From positions 1,178,017 to 1,242,016 of the forward strand of contig NW_024104448.1 in assembly GCF_003945595.2 (NCBI RefSeq): a stretch of 64,000 bases of DNA. Reading direction: 5' to 3'. The notes under the pieces are model-generated. The model was not told the DNA's origin. It saw only the letters and a program-made list of their open reading frames with translations, and made no database searches. The first letter of the stretch is position 1; every line of letters starts with the position of its first letter. Source of the stretch: Pipra filicauda (Eukaryota; Chordata; Aves; Passeriformes; Pipridae). Position numbers and translations under genes: made by a program. Of the stretch, positions 49,201-62,429 are shown piece by piece.

Positions 49201-52200
49201 GAATTCTAATTCAAAGCTAGAGTTAATAATAAAAACCAACACACACATGATTTTTGTTGCAGTATCCAGCACTTTTAAGTCTGCAAGACACAAATTTACA
49301 CTTTTAGTAGATAATGCAATTTTATATTAGTGACAAAACCAAAGACATTGCCTGTCAAAATTTTATTCCTGACTAATGATTTTTGCACTGTGACAACTGA
49401 CACTACAACAGCGGTTTTTGCTTTCTCTAGGTTAAGAGCAGAATTTTTCCTTTTTATTTTGCTTTTGTTTTCTAAGGGTGCTAAAAGGTGTTTAGTAATA
49501 AGCTAGACCAAGGGAAAAATACATATATAAGGAGAACTCTGATTACTTCTAAACAAACATGATTTCCAAAGATTTTAGAAGGCAAAAGAATAAAAGGGGC
49601 AAGCCAAGTTGCAAACCTGGGCAGTGACATTAACATACAAGGCAGAGGGAATGTCTAATCAAAAATCATGCCTTGAAATTATAAGCTGAACAAAATGTGA
49701 AATAGCTCTGGAATCAGAGGTTTGGGATTCTAGCACAGCTCCATCAGTTACTGGTACCAATCATCATTAAAGCACAGCTAATCTTCTGAAAACCCCTATG
49801 CATCTCATGACAAATTCCCAGATCCCCCGTGGACACACTGAACTGTTTACAGCCACCCCAGAGCACGTGCTCAGGACAAGGCAGGTGTGCTCAGGGACCT
49901 GGAAGGTCAGACCTGCCCAGCAGAGCCCAGCCTGCCCTGGACTGGCATTCAGAGAAAGGCAGGCACTGGGATTTACCAGGTGTGACCATATGGAAAATTT
50001 CTTTCCAGGGAATACAAGCAAATAACCACACAAGTCCGGGATGCAGAGAAGGATCTGTTCTTAGCTCTGTTGGGCTGCCTTTGACACCACAGTCAAGTAA
50101 TTTAGATTTGCTGAGTCTCACTTCAAACTGTAAATGTAAATGATGTTTGTTCCTAACTCAAAAAGAGGTGCATCAATCCATTACAGAGAAGGGGGAAAAT
50201 AAAACCTCCTTGTATTGAAAAATGAGATTTTATCAACAAAACATCAAAAAGTTATCTCAGCTTGTTTTTCCCTAAAAAAAAAAGTAATTGTATTTCAGTT
50301 TGTTTTAAATTTTTATTCTATTTTAGTTTATTTAAAGATTTTCCTTTTCTTTTTACATACTAAACTTTACCATGTCTCCCACCTCAATCTTATCCCTGAA
50401 CATAAAAGTATGTATATAACTCCTTTTCCTTCCATTTTCCCCCACCCCCTTTTTTCCAGCTGAAGCTTTCAAAATTTTTTGAAATTGAAGAAATTTAACC
50501 ACTATACTCAAACACCTCAGGATTTTCTTCACTGTCTGAAAAATTATTTCCTGACAGCTGTACATTTTCCTAACTGCAGAGATACTACACTTTCAAAGAA
50601 GAAATAGGAAAGAGGGAAGAAGGAAAAAAAGACCCACAAAAAATCCAACTATCATTTTTTTTTCCAGTTCTCTTCACTGTAAAAAGAAAATTGTTCCTAC
50701 AATTCTGGCCAAGAGCAGAACGAAGGGAGCTGCAGGGCAGAGCTTGCACCCAGCCACGTGCCTTTGTTCCAGCCCACATTCCATCACGGAAAGACAGGGA
50801 AAACTCACAATCTAAACCAAGAAGAAGCTGCAACAACTGCACCCAGTCTTTCCTATAAACCATTTTAAAGCTTTATTTTTCACCTCTCATGATCTGGTAA
50901 TTTGTGATTTGCAGAAACAACAGTGAATGCTGTTTTGTACAACGGTGGGGTTACCACCAAGGAGGATTTGGGGGACTCACGCGAACAGAGTCCCAGATAT
51001 TTTTGTCCTTGTGATTTGCATTGATCTCCTATCTGCCAGTTCTAGTTATCAATCAAAGGGAGTGAATTAAGCCAACCACTCTGCAGAAGACATATTTGTG
51101 CCCAAGGAAAGCACAGCCACGACACCAAGGCTGAAGAGGTTCCCCAACGCTCCCCGTAACCTCAGTGACAGGTCTCTTCAGAGAAGACACAACCCTACCC
51201 CTGCCCCATCTCCTGAGCTAACACAGCCTTTTTAAGTCTCTTTGTCTCTCTGCAGGACTTTTGTGTGAATAAGGAACATTTGCTGGATGAAAACAAAACC
51301 TCTAATCCCCAAGGCCTTGAAGAACAGCACCCTGTGGAACAGATGACAGTATTTCAGTGTGTTCCTTTCATTTGGTGTCTCCACTTGTGCTCTTTTCACA
51401 ATGACCCAAACTGCACATTGGGTGCTCATTACGCCTCACTGCAGAGAGCAGGGTATCCTGGAAATAAGCATTAAACTGTGCTTACATTTTCCTCACTGCA
51501 GGCTGTGACTGAGCTGAGGCACAAACCTCAGACTGGAGAGCAATAGTTGGGGTGTATTCCTGTCCTTCTTACAGGTGCTTCTTAGACTATCGGGAACAAA
51601 TTGCTCATCCATACACACAATACATACATGAGTAGACATAAGATGCTATGAAGAAATAAAATTATGTTTAAATATTCAGGGGAAAATGGGTTTAAACAAA
51701 CTCAGGTCAGAGAGGACTAAGTGTGTGCATCTGGACAGCTTCCATTTTCTTAGACACAAGTCAGAGATTAAAAACCACATTTCATAGGTGGGCATAGAAA
51801 TGTGCATCATTGAGTTTAACCAAATATGAAGCATAATTGAAGCTTATTAGCTTTGCTGGCATATATAAGGAACACATTAATTAGTTTTACAAATAAGCTG
51901 CAATTTGTACCTTTGCATCTGTCGCTTTGAAATAGATCTGCCATGACTATGAACACTGGGAAAATTCCAGAGTTTCTGAGACCAATTCATGCTGAAGCTA
52001 CAGCATATTCCTTCTTTTGAGAAGTGAAAAGTGTGCCCAGATTGTTCAGATATGGAAAGACCTCTTTGATGAATGAGCTGGACAAGAACTTGGGACTGAA
52101 CAAACGACCTGACATCAGAGAGCCCTGCAGGTAGGACTGCTGTTAGCTCATGAGACTTCTACAAGGCTTTTAGCTTTTACACACCTGTAAGAGGGACACT

Positions 52201-52910
52201 TCTGACAGTTTAGAGGATGGGAACCTGTTTAATCTCAGAGTCCCAGCTCCACAATCACCAGGGCTGGATCTCTGCCTTTGTGTGTTGTGAGAACCCCCAC
52301 CACCACAGTTCTGTCAAAGTTGTCAGAATATATGAGAAGATGTTCAGATCAGATTCCTCCTCTTAGTTTTTCTGCTCTGGAGTGGGGTGGATGTATGATA
52401 TGTATTCCAGAATAAACTTTGCTAGTGCAAAGCTCTATCATGACTGTTCTTGAAAAATTCAATCCAGTAGAATGAGCTCAATGTTGGCTTAGCAACAGGT
52501 ATTATGTAGAGACAAAGTTTTTGCTTTTGAAATTAGAAACCCTAAAAGAACATATACTTTATCATTGAACTCAGGCTCCAAAATCCTACATACCCTGACC
52601 ACATTTTAACTAAACTGCAATTTATTTTATTTATATAGCAAGCCCTTTTAGCTTTGCTCTCACAGGAACAAGAAATCAAGAGATTGAAATGCATTCTGTG
52701 TTCCTACTTATATGTGTTATTTAATTCATGTTTCATAAGCAACTGATGGATTTTCTAATTTGTAAGATTTCTTAGGCAATCCAGAGTAACTCTGGAACAA
52801 CAGTGAATGGATAATGAGCACACTTGTTATGTTTGATTGAATGCATTTGGCTGGGTTTAACCTACCTGTGTTCACTTCCTGTGACCATACATTAGTATAG
52901 TTTCATTAAA

Positions 52911-52944
52911 ATGAAAAAGGAATGTACGTATGAAAAAGGAATGT
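52911..52944. repeat. 19-bp tandem duplication
   Basis: ATGAAAAAGGAATGT occurs at 52911-52925 and again at 52930-52944. Confidence 0.85.
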
Positions 52945-53536
52945 CCACTACTCATTCTTCAACAGCTATAGACTAGTTCATTTCCTGTTTTGAAGGAGAA
53001 AACAAGCCTCAACAGTAGCTTTAAAACTGATTTGAATTTTAACAATCACATCAACTTACCTTACACAGCTCCAATCACGAATGCTGAGAACTGCTTAAGA
53101 TTGGCCCATAAAAGTAACAGTTAAAAAGGAAAATTAGAGCTAAACATAGTGAGTAATTCTTGTTAGAGCCACAACAAAGATTTACCACCACCACCCCCCA
53201 GATAATGGCTACCCTTTTCTCCCTGGTCTGTGGCTTGTAACCAGAGGAAACAAGACACATTACATCATATATCCAACATTACCACATATGTAAAGGAATA
53301 AAAGACACTTCATATAGATTCTGGCAGTTCTCAGAAGTTCTGGCAGTGCAGCAGATTTTAAGTGACTTCAGGCACAACACGGTCACATACAATTGCTTAA
53401 GCACCACCCAGGTTTAGGCTCAGTCTCACATAAACACCCGAACTTAAGTCTGAATTCCAAATGAAGTTACTCATCCCCTGCTTCCCATCAAGGCCTCAAA
53501 CTTCTCACAAAATAAATCTCTCCTTGGGCATGAGGT

Positions 53537-53598
53537 CTGTATCAATACAAACATTTATTTTTGGATGCTGTATCAATACAAACATTTCCCCCTGGATG
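53537..53598. repeat. 31-bp tandem duplication
   Basis: Two copies of a unit starting CTGTATCAATACAAACATTT and ending in GGATG lie at 53537-53567 and 53568-53598. A few differences separate them, in the T/C-rich middle. Confidence 0.85.
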
Positions 53599-55500
53599 CA
53601 AACTGCTTCCCTCCTGAGCCAAGCACATTTTGTTCCTAGACCACACACTTCTCTGTCAGACACTGCCTGCAGGGACACTGGCAAACTCCTGTGACACAGC
53701 ACCTTGATTTCAGAGTGCCAACAGACTCCCATCCACCACACAATGCTTTGTAGCCTCCTACCAGGTATATCCCACAAAAGTGATTCCACATCAGTACCAT
53801 CTCCTTTCTCTCCCCTTATCACCATCCCTAAACAGAAGAGTGTCCCAAGGCATTGCACTGCTTAAGTGGATGACTCCATGGCAAAGTTAAAAAAAAAATT
53901 AAAATATAGGTGGGAAGAATAGAGGAGAAAGACTTTTATAAACCTCCTAGAATTTGTTTTGAATGCTAAGAGCACCTTTCTCTTCTGAATGCCTGTAAGG
54001 TCACACCTCCACAGTGGTTTTCACAAATACTGACAATTACTTGCAAATGCAATCAGGTGCCAGTCTTTATTTGTGAGACACCAACAGAGCAGGAACTTGC
54101 ACAGAACTTTTCCTTGGCATTTACACAGGTATTAAACAGGTGAACATCACCTCAATTTTTATAATGTATAGCATCCCTATAGTGATGCCTGATTGTCTAA
54201 TTTACTCCTCCTAAATCCTGTCATCTGTCACTGATCCTCTTCTGTGGCTGTAAGGTTGGTAATTTGCTGTGCAGCACATGGCTGGATCAGTAACAAAACT
54301 GCCAAAATGAACAAAGAAACTGTGCAATACTTTGTATTTCAGACTTCAGCAAGAACACGTTGGTTTTAATGATGAATCTATTCCCCTCAGGACTTTTTAA
54401 TAAGTAGGTAATATCACATGACTCTCATCATCTTCAAATGGAAATCATTATGCTGAGACCAATAAGCCACAAGGAGCAAATACTGATATTTTTAAGATTA
54501 TTAATGGAATCAAGGCCTGAAAATTGCAAGAATCAGACAGACACTTGTAGGAATAATGTAATCCCAATTAACAGCAACAGGTTTATGTAACTGTATCTGA
54601 CGATAGCAAATGTCACTCATGAAGGAAAACGTTGTGAGAATAAATTTTTTAAAAGTAATGAGAATAAATTAAGATACAAAAGCTGCCTGGAGGTTAACAC
54701 TGTGCCTATTCCTCCACCTTCTGTCTGCACCATACAATGCAAGTCAGCTGAGCAGAAACATAACTAATAAGACCTCTTCATGCAGTTCTGTGCTTTCATA
54801 TGATGTTTCTTTATTTGACTTTATTCCACCAACCTTAAGAAATTATGTTGTCCTAAACCTTGCAGAATTTATTTCCGTTTTGTGAGTTCCCTTATTCCCT
54901 TTCTAAGAATACTAAAATTTAACCATTTAATGTGACCAACAGATCACAGGGAAGCTAAAATGCATACAGCATTATTCAAGATCTGTAACCAGGATTAAAG
55001 GATTAATCCACAAGAAAAGCTGTAACAAACTCCATTCCAGTTTATACAACGGGACACAAAAGCATTTTTAAAACCACGCTGCAGATACTTGAGCAATTGT
55101 CACACTTTTCAGCTGTCAGCTTCCCTCTGTTTTCAGTACAAACAGTGGCACAGGCACTGGGTTTCACATGCACTGTTCCATGACAGCCTGGGTCACCTTC
55201 TGCTTTAACTGCTCCACAGAACTTAGAAGGCCAAGTCCTGTTTTCAAAAGTGACCCAAGTGCCTCAGAGCCTAAACTGTGTGACTCTGAATGAGGCTGCA
55301 GGTGCCAACCTGAGGGACATGCAGACAGAAATGTCCGTGGTTGTAATGAAGGGCCAAAGTGGTATTTAAGGAAGGCAGGTTTGGAAAACATCAGCCTGTT
55401 TTCAGAAGGGACAACCTGATCTGCCCCACAGTGTAAGTAACACGTGAATACTCATTCCTGTGAGTGTGACATGGGACTGTGGCGTGGGAATACATCCTCT

Positions 55501-57026
55501 GTGCACACACATGTACATACACACACACATGTACATATACATACACATGTACATACACACACACACGTCCATGTACATACACATGTACATACACACACAC
55601 ATGTACATATACATACACATGTACATACACACACACATGTACATACACACACACATGTACATACACACACATGTACATATACATACACATGTACATACAC
55701 ACACACATGTACATATACATACACATGTACATACACACACACACGTCCATGTACATACACATGTACATACACACACGCATGTACATATACATACACATGT
55801 ACATACACACACACACGTACATATACATACACATGTACATACACACACACACATGTACATATACATACACATGTACATACACACACACGTACATATACAT
55901 ACACATGTACATACACACACATGTACATATACATACACATGTACATACACACACACACACATGTCCATGTACATACACATGTACATACACACACACATGT
56001 ACATATACATACACATGTACATACACACACACGTACATATACATACACATGTACATACACACACACATGTACATATACATACACATGTACATACACACAC
56101 ATGTACATATACATACACATGTACATACACACACACACGTCCATGTACATACACATGTACATACACACACACACGTCCATGTACATACACATGTACATAC
56201 ACACACACATGTACATATACATACACATGTACATACACACACACACGTCCATGTACATACACATGTACATACACACACACACGTACATATACATACACAT
56301 GTACATACACACACACACGTCCATGTACATACACATGTACATACACACACACACGTACATACACACACACACACATATACATACACATGTACATACACAC
56401 ACACGAACATATACATACACACGTACATACACACACACATGTACATACACACACACATGTACATACACACACATGTACATATACATACACATGTACATAC
56501 ACACACACACGTCCATGTACATACACATGTACATACACACACACATGTACATATACATACACATGTACATACACACACACGTACATATACATACACATGT
56601 ACATACACACACATGTACATATACATACACATGTACATACACACACACATGTACATATACATACACATGTACATACACACACACGTACATATACATACAC
56701 ATGTACATACACACACACACGTACATATACATACACATGTACATACACACACACACGTACATATACATACACATGTACATACACACACACATGTACATAT
56801 ACATACACATGTACATACACACACATGTACATATACATACACATGTACATACACACACACACACATGTCCATATACATACACATGTACATACACACATGC
56901 ATGTACATATACATACACATGTACATACACACACACACATGTCCATGTACATACACATGTACATACACACACACATGTCCATGTACATACACATGTACAT
57001 ACACACACACATGTCCATGTACATAC
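55501..57026. repeat. 36-bp alternating purine-pyrimidine satellite, ~42 copies
   Basis: About 1.5 kb is built from a monomer of roughly 36 bp made of two related 18-bp halves, ATGTACATATACATACAC and ATGTACATACACACACAC. The CA-run length varies, which changes the monomer slightly, and single 18-bp halves occur near 55630-55670. Twelve monomers carry a GTCCAT variant (for example 55567, 55745, 56139, 56175, 56247, 56319, 56941, 56977, 57013), often spaced 36 or 72 bases apart, which confirms the period. Apart from these and a GAA near 56405, purines and pyrimidines alternate strictly, with about 350 unbroken bases from 56515 to 56866. Such DNA readily adopts Z-form and, through ATGTACAT palindromes, cruciform structures. 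All six frames are open for more than 500 codons for a simple reason: every stop codon needs two adjacent purines. Confidence 0.97.
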
Positions 57027-59998
57027 TGGTACATTGCCTGCACAGGAGCCGCTGTGGGACATTTGATGGATCCTGACTCTCCCCACCCATCCCTCATCCT
57101 CCTGCAACAGAGCCCCAGGAGAATTTGGCAGATGCTCTCACTTCCCCCAACAGCTGCAGCGTTAGACCCCTGCCAGCCCCTGCTGTGCAGTGTGTGGGCA
57201 CAGCTATGAAGCCCTCTGTGAGCCCAGGCACAAGCAGTCCCATCGCTGACACCCATCTCTGCTCCTCCCTGCTCTGTTTGTACACTCTGCAGCACACCCT
57301 GCCCCGGCCCTGGGCTGGGCTCTCCTCTCACTGCTGCTGCCCAACCTTCAGGAGCATTTCTGCTCACAGAAGTCTCCAGTCTCTGGAAGTAGTTTTGTCC
57401 TTTCCAAGCTTTAGCTCCTTAATCTCTCTAGTGAAGCCTCTATGTCAAATAAATATGTTTTACAAACACTGCTGTTCATTTAATGCTGAGGTACCACAAC
57501 CCCTCGAAACGCTAAACTCCAGTCAACCTTTATAATGCCTTTTCTTCTTCCTCTTTTTTTTTTACTGGCAATATTACACATCCTTGTGTAGCTACTGTGA
57601 ATATTCAAATACTGTAATTGGAAATGATTTACTTTGTTTTGAATTAACTAAAATTCCATTGTTAAGCACAAATACTGCTTCACTAAATCATCAAGCTTTT
57701 AATAGGTCCACACGAGCAGGTTACTGAGCGTGTTAGGATTTATAATGCTCCTGGGGAGCTGACCACTGTATTATGCTTCCTGCTGCTAGGTAATATGCAT
57801 GACACATTTCTGGACACTAATTCATTTATTTAATAGTAACAGTATGCAAAAACAGAGTTCAAAATGAGGCTGACAAAGAAGGTATAAAAGTTTTATTAAT
57901 CCATAGCTAATCAAAGGCCAGAGGAAAGCACATAATGGTGGCATTTACAGACCATATCGAATGCGAATAAATTAAATTTTTGTTTCCTAAAATCTTACTA
58001 ATAGGATGTATTCAGCTTGAAACATTTATACTTTTAATTACAGTGGCAGCCAATTTAGAGTAGGTATCTGGTTGTACTGCACTTAAAACTTTGCATCAAG
58101 GATCTCCACAAATCCCCTCATCAGCTATTCTTTGAATCCGATTTGTTACTGTGTGCACTGTGTCCATGCTCAGAAATAATAACATTATTTACTTTCTCAT
58201 TTAATTATACAGTGACAGATTACTTGTAGGGGGAAAGGTCACTGAGGGAAAGTATTGTCTTCCTGTGAGAGAAATCCCCCTGAAAGACTCAGCATCATGT
58301 ACATACAATATAACTTTATGGCTCTATCCTTCAAATGTTTGTATACAAGAATAAATCAATAGAACTACTCATATGGAAACAGCCCTTTCTCCAGGCAAAA
58401 GTTTTCATAGGATCACAACCTCATTTCTAACAGGTTATCAAACACTTGAATTACACTGCAAATATTGTTTGAAAAAAATATTTTAGTCAGTTACTAATAA
58501 ACATAAATAATAGATGACTCAAGAATAGAAAGAAAAGAAATAGAAAAACTGGTGGTCATACTAATTTGATCTGTGTTCTGAAACAGCCTTAAAATGTTAG
58601 ATTACTTTGATCCTGATCTTTCAGAAAACAAGTCAGAGAGACAATACTCTGATTTAGAAAGTTTGGGGAGAGCGGGGAAGTCACAATGCTCGTATAGAAT
58701 CTTTTAAATATCAGAACATATTTCAATATAATTATCATTAGTTCCTGTTCTCCCCCACCAACCATCTGGAGTTGGGAAGATAAGACATTTTACTGGAAAT
58801 AGAGTGTTATCCTCTTTAGGTTCCTTCAGAAGCAAATGCACATGTGAAGTTCATAGTTCCATGTCACTGATGAGCCCTTGTCCATCAAGGAACTCCAGCA
58901 TTTCCAAAACAACATAGGAATTCTATGGAAATCAAGGTGGCTACTGGCTGCTTAAGAGAAGGCAGATGCTTCAGTGCTCTCCTGATTCCCAGACTCAGTT
59001 TGTGGCACACACAAACTGCTTGCAAAGATGGAAACAGATCCAATCACTGCCCACCTGCTCAATATTCCTACTGGTGCATCATGGCCGGGCTTCACGAACG
59101 AAGATTTGGGGAGGGCTCTGCCCACGTTTGTCACAAGCGTGTTGGTGGCTGAAAAGGCCAATATGAGACAGGCACGACCGGTTGCAAAAGGCACAGCAGA
59201 AAGAGTCCTCAGAGGGTATATTCTGCAAGGCATGATGCTTTCTCTGTTATCTTTTCTCCTCAAGAGTGATCCTGCGTGCTTTCTCAAAAGCATTCCTACT
59301 GGTGCTCTGCTGTAGGAAAGATCTAAAGCTTTCCCAGGGCAGTAAAACTCTACAGAACTGTGGTGTTTGCCCTTCACTGCCAGCACAGCAGTGTGTTTGG
59401 CTGCTGCAGAACAGACACGACGTTCAGAGCAGGATGGAGCAGCTGGAGCCCAGCACAGCTCTGGAGTTCCTGTCGCTGCTGCTCAGGCGGGAGAGCACAG
59501 GTACACAGCACGTCCCACGTGCCAGCCACAAAGGGCACAAAGGGATGGATTATCAGTCCATCTGCTGAGGGCCAGACTCACAAAGGTGTCTGAATGTCTC
59601 ACTCAGTTATTCTCCTCAAATGCATTTGTCAGTCAGTATCTTATTTTTTCTTTCTGGGCAAATCATCAAATACTTTCATAATATGCTTCCATCCACCTTT
59701 TCCTTTCTCCGTTCTACTTCACAGCTTCTTGTTTCTGGTCTGGTTTGACTCTTCAAGAGGTCTCTCTCATTCTGAGTGCACAGGGCACCTCGTACAGAAA
59801 GCCCTGATACTGTGCTGTAATTTCACCACATTTCAATAACAATGTTCATTGTACTGCTGTAGAAACCTCAAGCAAAATTAGTTTTATATCAGCATAAAAA
59901 CTGCACCCAGTGGAAAGTACACCAGTCATTCTGGGTCATGTGAGCTCTGCATGAGCTGCAAAGGGACCTGATATACTTAAAGAAAAGCTTGGTTTGCT
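57027..59998. other. Unique noncoding DNA, no gene seen
   Basis: A GC-richer 400 bases follow the satellite, then AT-rich unique sequence. A candidate motif-rich element (57640-57960) is annotated separately. Overlapping frames at 58925-59680 on both strands have no recognisable domain. Confidence 0.55.
57640..57960. promoter_or_regulatory. Candidate conserved noncoding element
   Basis: TAATATGCAT (57791-57800) and TATGCAAA (57843-57850) are octamer-like sites. Nearby are CTAATTCATTTATTTAATAG and TTTATTAATCCATAGCTAATC. The DNA is not repetitive. The enhancer reading is inference from motifs. Confidence 0.25.
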
Positions 59999-60054
59999 AC
60001 ACACACACACACATATATTATTTTTTATATATACATGTGTATATAAAGTCATAG
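59999..60054. repeat. (CA)n/(TA)n compound microsatellite
   Basis: About six to seven CA units are followed by AT-rich alternating sequence that includes TATATATACATGTGTATATA. Confidence 0.8.
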
Positions 60055-62362
60055 TGAACAACAGAGACAGCACAGTCACCCTGCACATGCCAACTGGCTG
60101 CTCTTTCTTCTCTCTCTGCTATTTGCAACCAAGACAGTTAAAGGTGGGGCATCAGCTCTTACAAAGTTCTGAAGAAGCCTGAAGGATTGCAAGGTGAGTC
60201 CTCAGGAGGTGCAGTGCTGGAGCAGAGGTTTCAGCTCTGCACTGGTGTGGTGCAGTTTTAAAGACCAGGTAACGGTGCCTGTTTGCATTCTCAGCCTGTG
60301 GTGACAGAGAGGTGAGATCTGTCACGGGAGCATAAATTAATATTTAGGCAAGCAAGTTTTACCTTGCATTAGTAACAGATCTAAAGAGTAGAAAAGGTTC
60401 TTACCTTGTCTTAACAGCTGAACAGTTGCTTGTGAAGCTGCAGGAACTGAGCTGTGGGCCTAAGTCCCAAAGCAATAAGGCCACACATCTATTTGTGGAG
60501 CAGGGGGAGGCAGTGGTGTGAAGGACACACAGTTTGCTGGTTTGTGTTCATGGATCAGAGCTCTAAGCACTACCACCCTCCTTCTCCTGTGATTTCAAGA
60601 GACAGTAAGAGTGGACATAAGTGTCTAATGGGTCTCCTCTCCTGAAGCAAAACCTGAACTGGAGTCAGTTTTTCAAAGCCAAGCTATTGCACTTTATATA
60701 TTTATCCTCTGAAGACAGGTAAGAACCCCTTGCACTAGAACTGCATGAACATACTAAAGTCAGAGCAAACCCTAAATTTATTTACATGGGAACTGCTAAT
60801 ATACTGGGATATCTCATTTAGTGACCCTTCCACAGTGGCAGGCATAATCTTGCTCCATATAATCAGAGGGGCAGTAATTCTTTGAAATGGGACATAAGGT
60901 TCTCATTTGCACATCAAGGCTGAATAAAGATCTGATTTTACCTTTCATATAAGAAAGGCTAATTTCATTTGCCAATTAAAATGATTTAATTTAGACTTTA
61001 TTGTCTAAAATGGATCACTTTGTAAAAATCTTTAGTCTCCTCTTAACTGAGTTGTGCTTGCTGCTAACAGAAGTTCTGCTTTTATTTCTTATTTGACTTT
61101 CCTCTTTAAAAGAAATTAATCATTATTTGTACCCCCAGATAAGCATGAGTCTGTTGACAAAGGCTGAAGGCTAGAATGGGTTCTCTTCATTTTAAACTTT
61201 GGAGGTAAAGTAAAACCAGGGTAAGATAGCAATCCTACTGTTCACATTATAAATACTTTGCCCTCAGAGCAGCAAGGCTGTGAAGGAGGAGCAGCAGTCC
61301 CTGCAGGCAGTGCTGGGAAAACCTGGGCATATTCACCATGGATGTGTCCAACATGTACGTGCAACAGCAGGGAATGTTTGAGAGATCAAGTTATCACTGC
61401 CTTAAATCCCCAATCATGTTAACATGCACTTCATAAGCCAACTGGACAAGCAGACAACATGGAAAACCTAAAGGTTAAGCACACACTATTGACCTCGAGG
61501 ACGCTGTGTTCTACAGATCATTAAATATGTTGTGCTCCTCTGTTTCAGCCAGTCACACTGAAAAGTGCCCTGGGAACATTATTTAGTGCTTAGATGTTCT
61601 ACCTACATTTGTGTGACACAAAATCAATACCTTTCCCCTAACCTTGGTTGCTTAGATTGTTCTCAGCTATTAGCTGCTCTTTAAACCACAGTGACTTCCA
61701 TCATTTGCACACATGTGTCCATTCACACACTCTAATGACACACAGACACAGGTTGGGAACTCATCTCTCCTGTATCAGGAGAGCACATGAGGTGGTGGAG
61801 TGGACATGGTGGGGTTTTGTTTCCTGTTTCGCAGAGCCTGCTGTGGTTTTTAGGTGGTGGGGATGGTGGTCCCTGAGGGCTGTGTGGGTGCAGCACAGCC
61901 CCTGCCCAGGGCATTGTCCATGCTTGCTGGAAGCACACTTCATGAGGAGATGACAGGGTTGGCTCGGGCTGGACCTCCTGGCCTGCTTGTTGAGTCACCC
62001 CAAACCCCTGATGGATGTACTGAGCCCCCAGGGTACAGACACCTGGGGAGGAGGCAAACCCTGCCCTTCCTGAACCACACTCTCACCACACATCTTGGAT
62101 CTCAGCCACTGAGCCTCAGCCCAGTGCTGGGATCCACACCAGGACACCTGCTGGCTCCTCAGTCCAGGAGCTGCCTGGGGAGGACTCCAGCTACAGCCAT
62201 GGCATTGCTTCTGCAGCTTCAGCTTGAGCTCTGCTCCGACTTCCACCACCACTCCCCTTGGAATTCTAAACCCAGGCTGAGACTGATGCCACAGGACACT
62301 CCTGGCACCCAGGCTGTGGAGTGCATTGGGGCAAAACACTAACAGCAGCCCTGACTTTTTTT
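60055..62362. other. Unique noncoding DNA, no gene seen
   Basis: No exon or transposon is recognised. 60900-61130 is AT-rich with homeodomain-type cores. 61790-62340 is GC-richer, CpG-poor and carries overlapping frames (up to 162 codons) on both strands without domains. Confidence 0.55.
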
Positions 62363-62387
62363 TTGGTAACTCCTTCTGAGTTACCAA
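62363..62387. repeat. Perfect 10-bp hairpin, 5-base loop
   Basis: TTGGTAACTC (62363-62372) pairs perfectly with GAGTTACCAA (62378-62387) around the loop CTTCT. It directly follows a T run. It is the first of three adjacent hairpins. Confidence 0.8.
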
Positions 62388-62392
62388 TGTAA

Positions 62393-62429
62393 CTTATGTT
62401 TAGGACATAAGCTTAATGTTTAGGACATT
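62393..62429. repeat. Two tandem hairpins from a 20-bp duplication
   Basis: CTTATGT/ACATAAG (62393-62411) and AATGT/ACATT (62415-62429) each enclose the loop TTAGG. They come from a duplicated 20-bp unit that shares ATGTTTAGGACAT (62396-62408 and 62416-62428). Confidence 0.75.

Larger units (their letters stand above)
48681..55500. other. Unique noncoding DNA, no gene seen
   Basis: No exon or transposon is recognised in 6.8 kb. A motif-rich stretch at 48950-49200 and small tandem duplications (52911-52944, 53537-53598) are annotated separately. Purine-rich tracts occur at 50580-50630. Frames up to 117 codons show no domain. Confidence 0.55.

Noticed and set aside
55391..57367. Six overlapping frames of 538-658 codons, rich in Cys/Val/Tyr/Met or Thr/His/Tyr
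   Set aside because: They arise because alternating purine-pyrimidine DNA cannot contain a stop codon. All six frames are open at once, which is incompatible with one being a gene.
58925..59681. Overlapping frames on both strands (up to 144 codons)
   Set aside because: No domain, and competing frames on both strands. A pseudogene was considered, but no parent protein is recognised.
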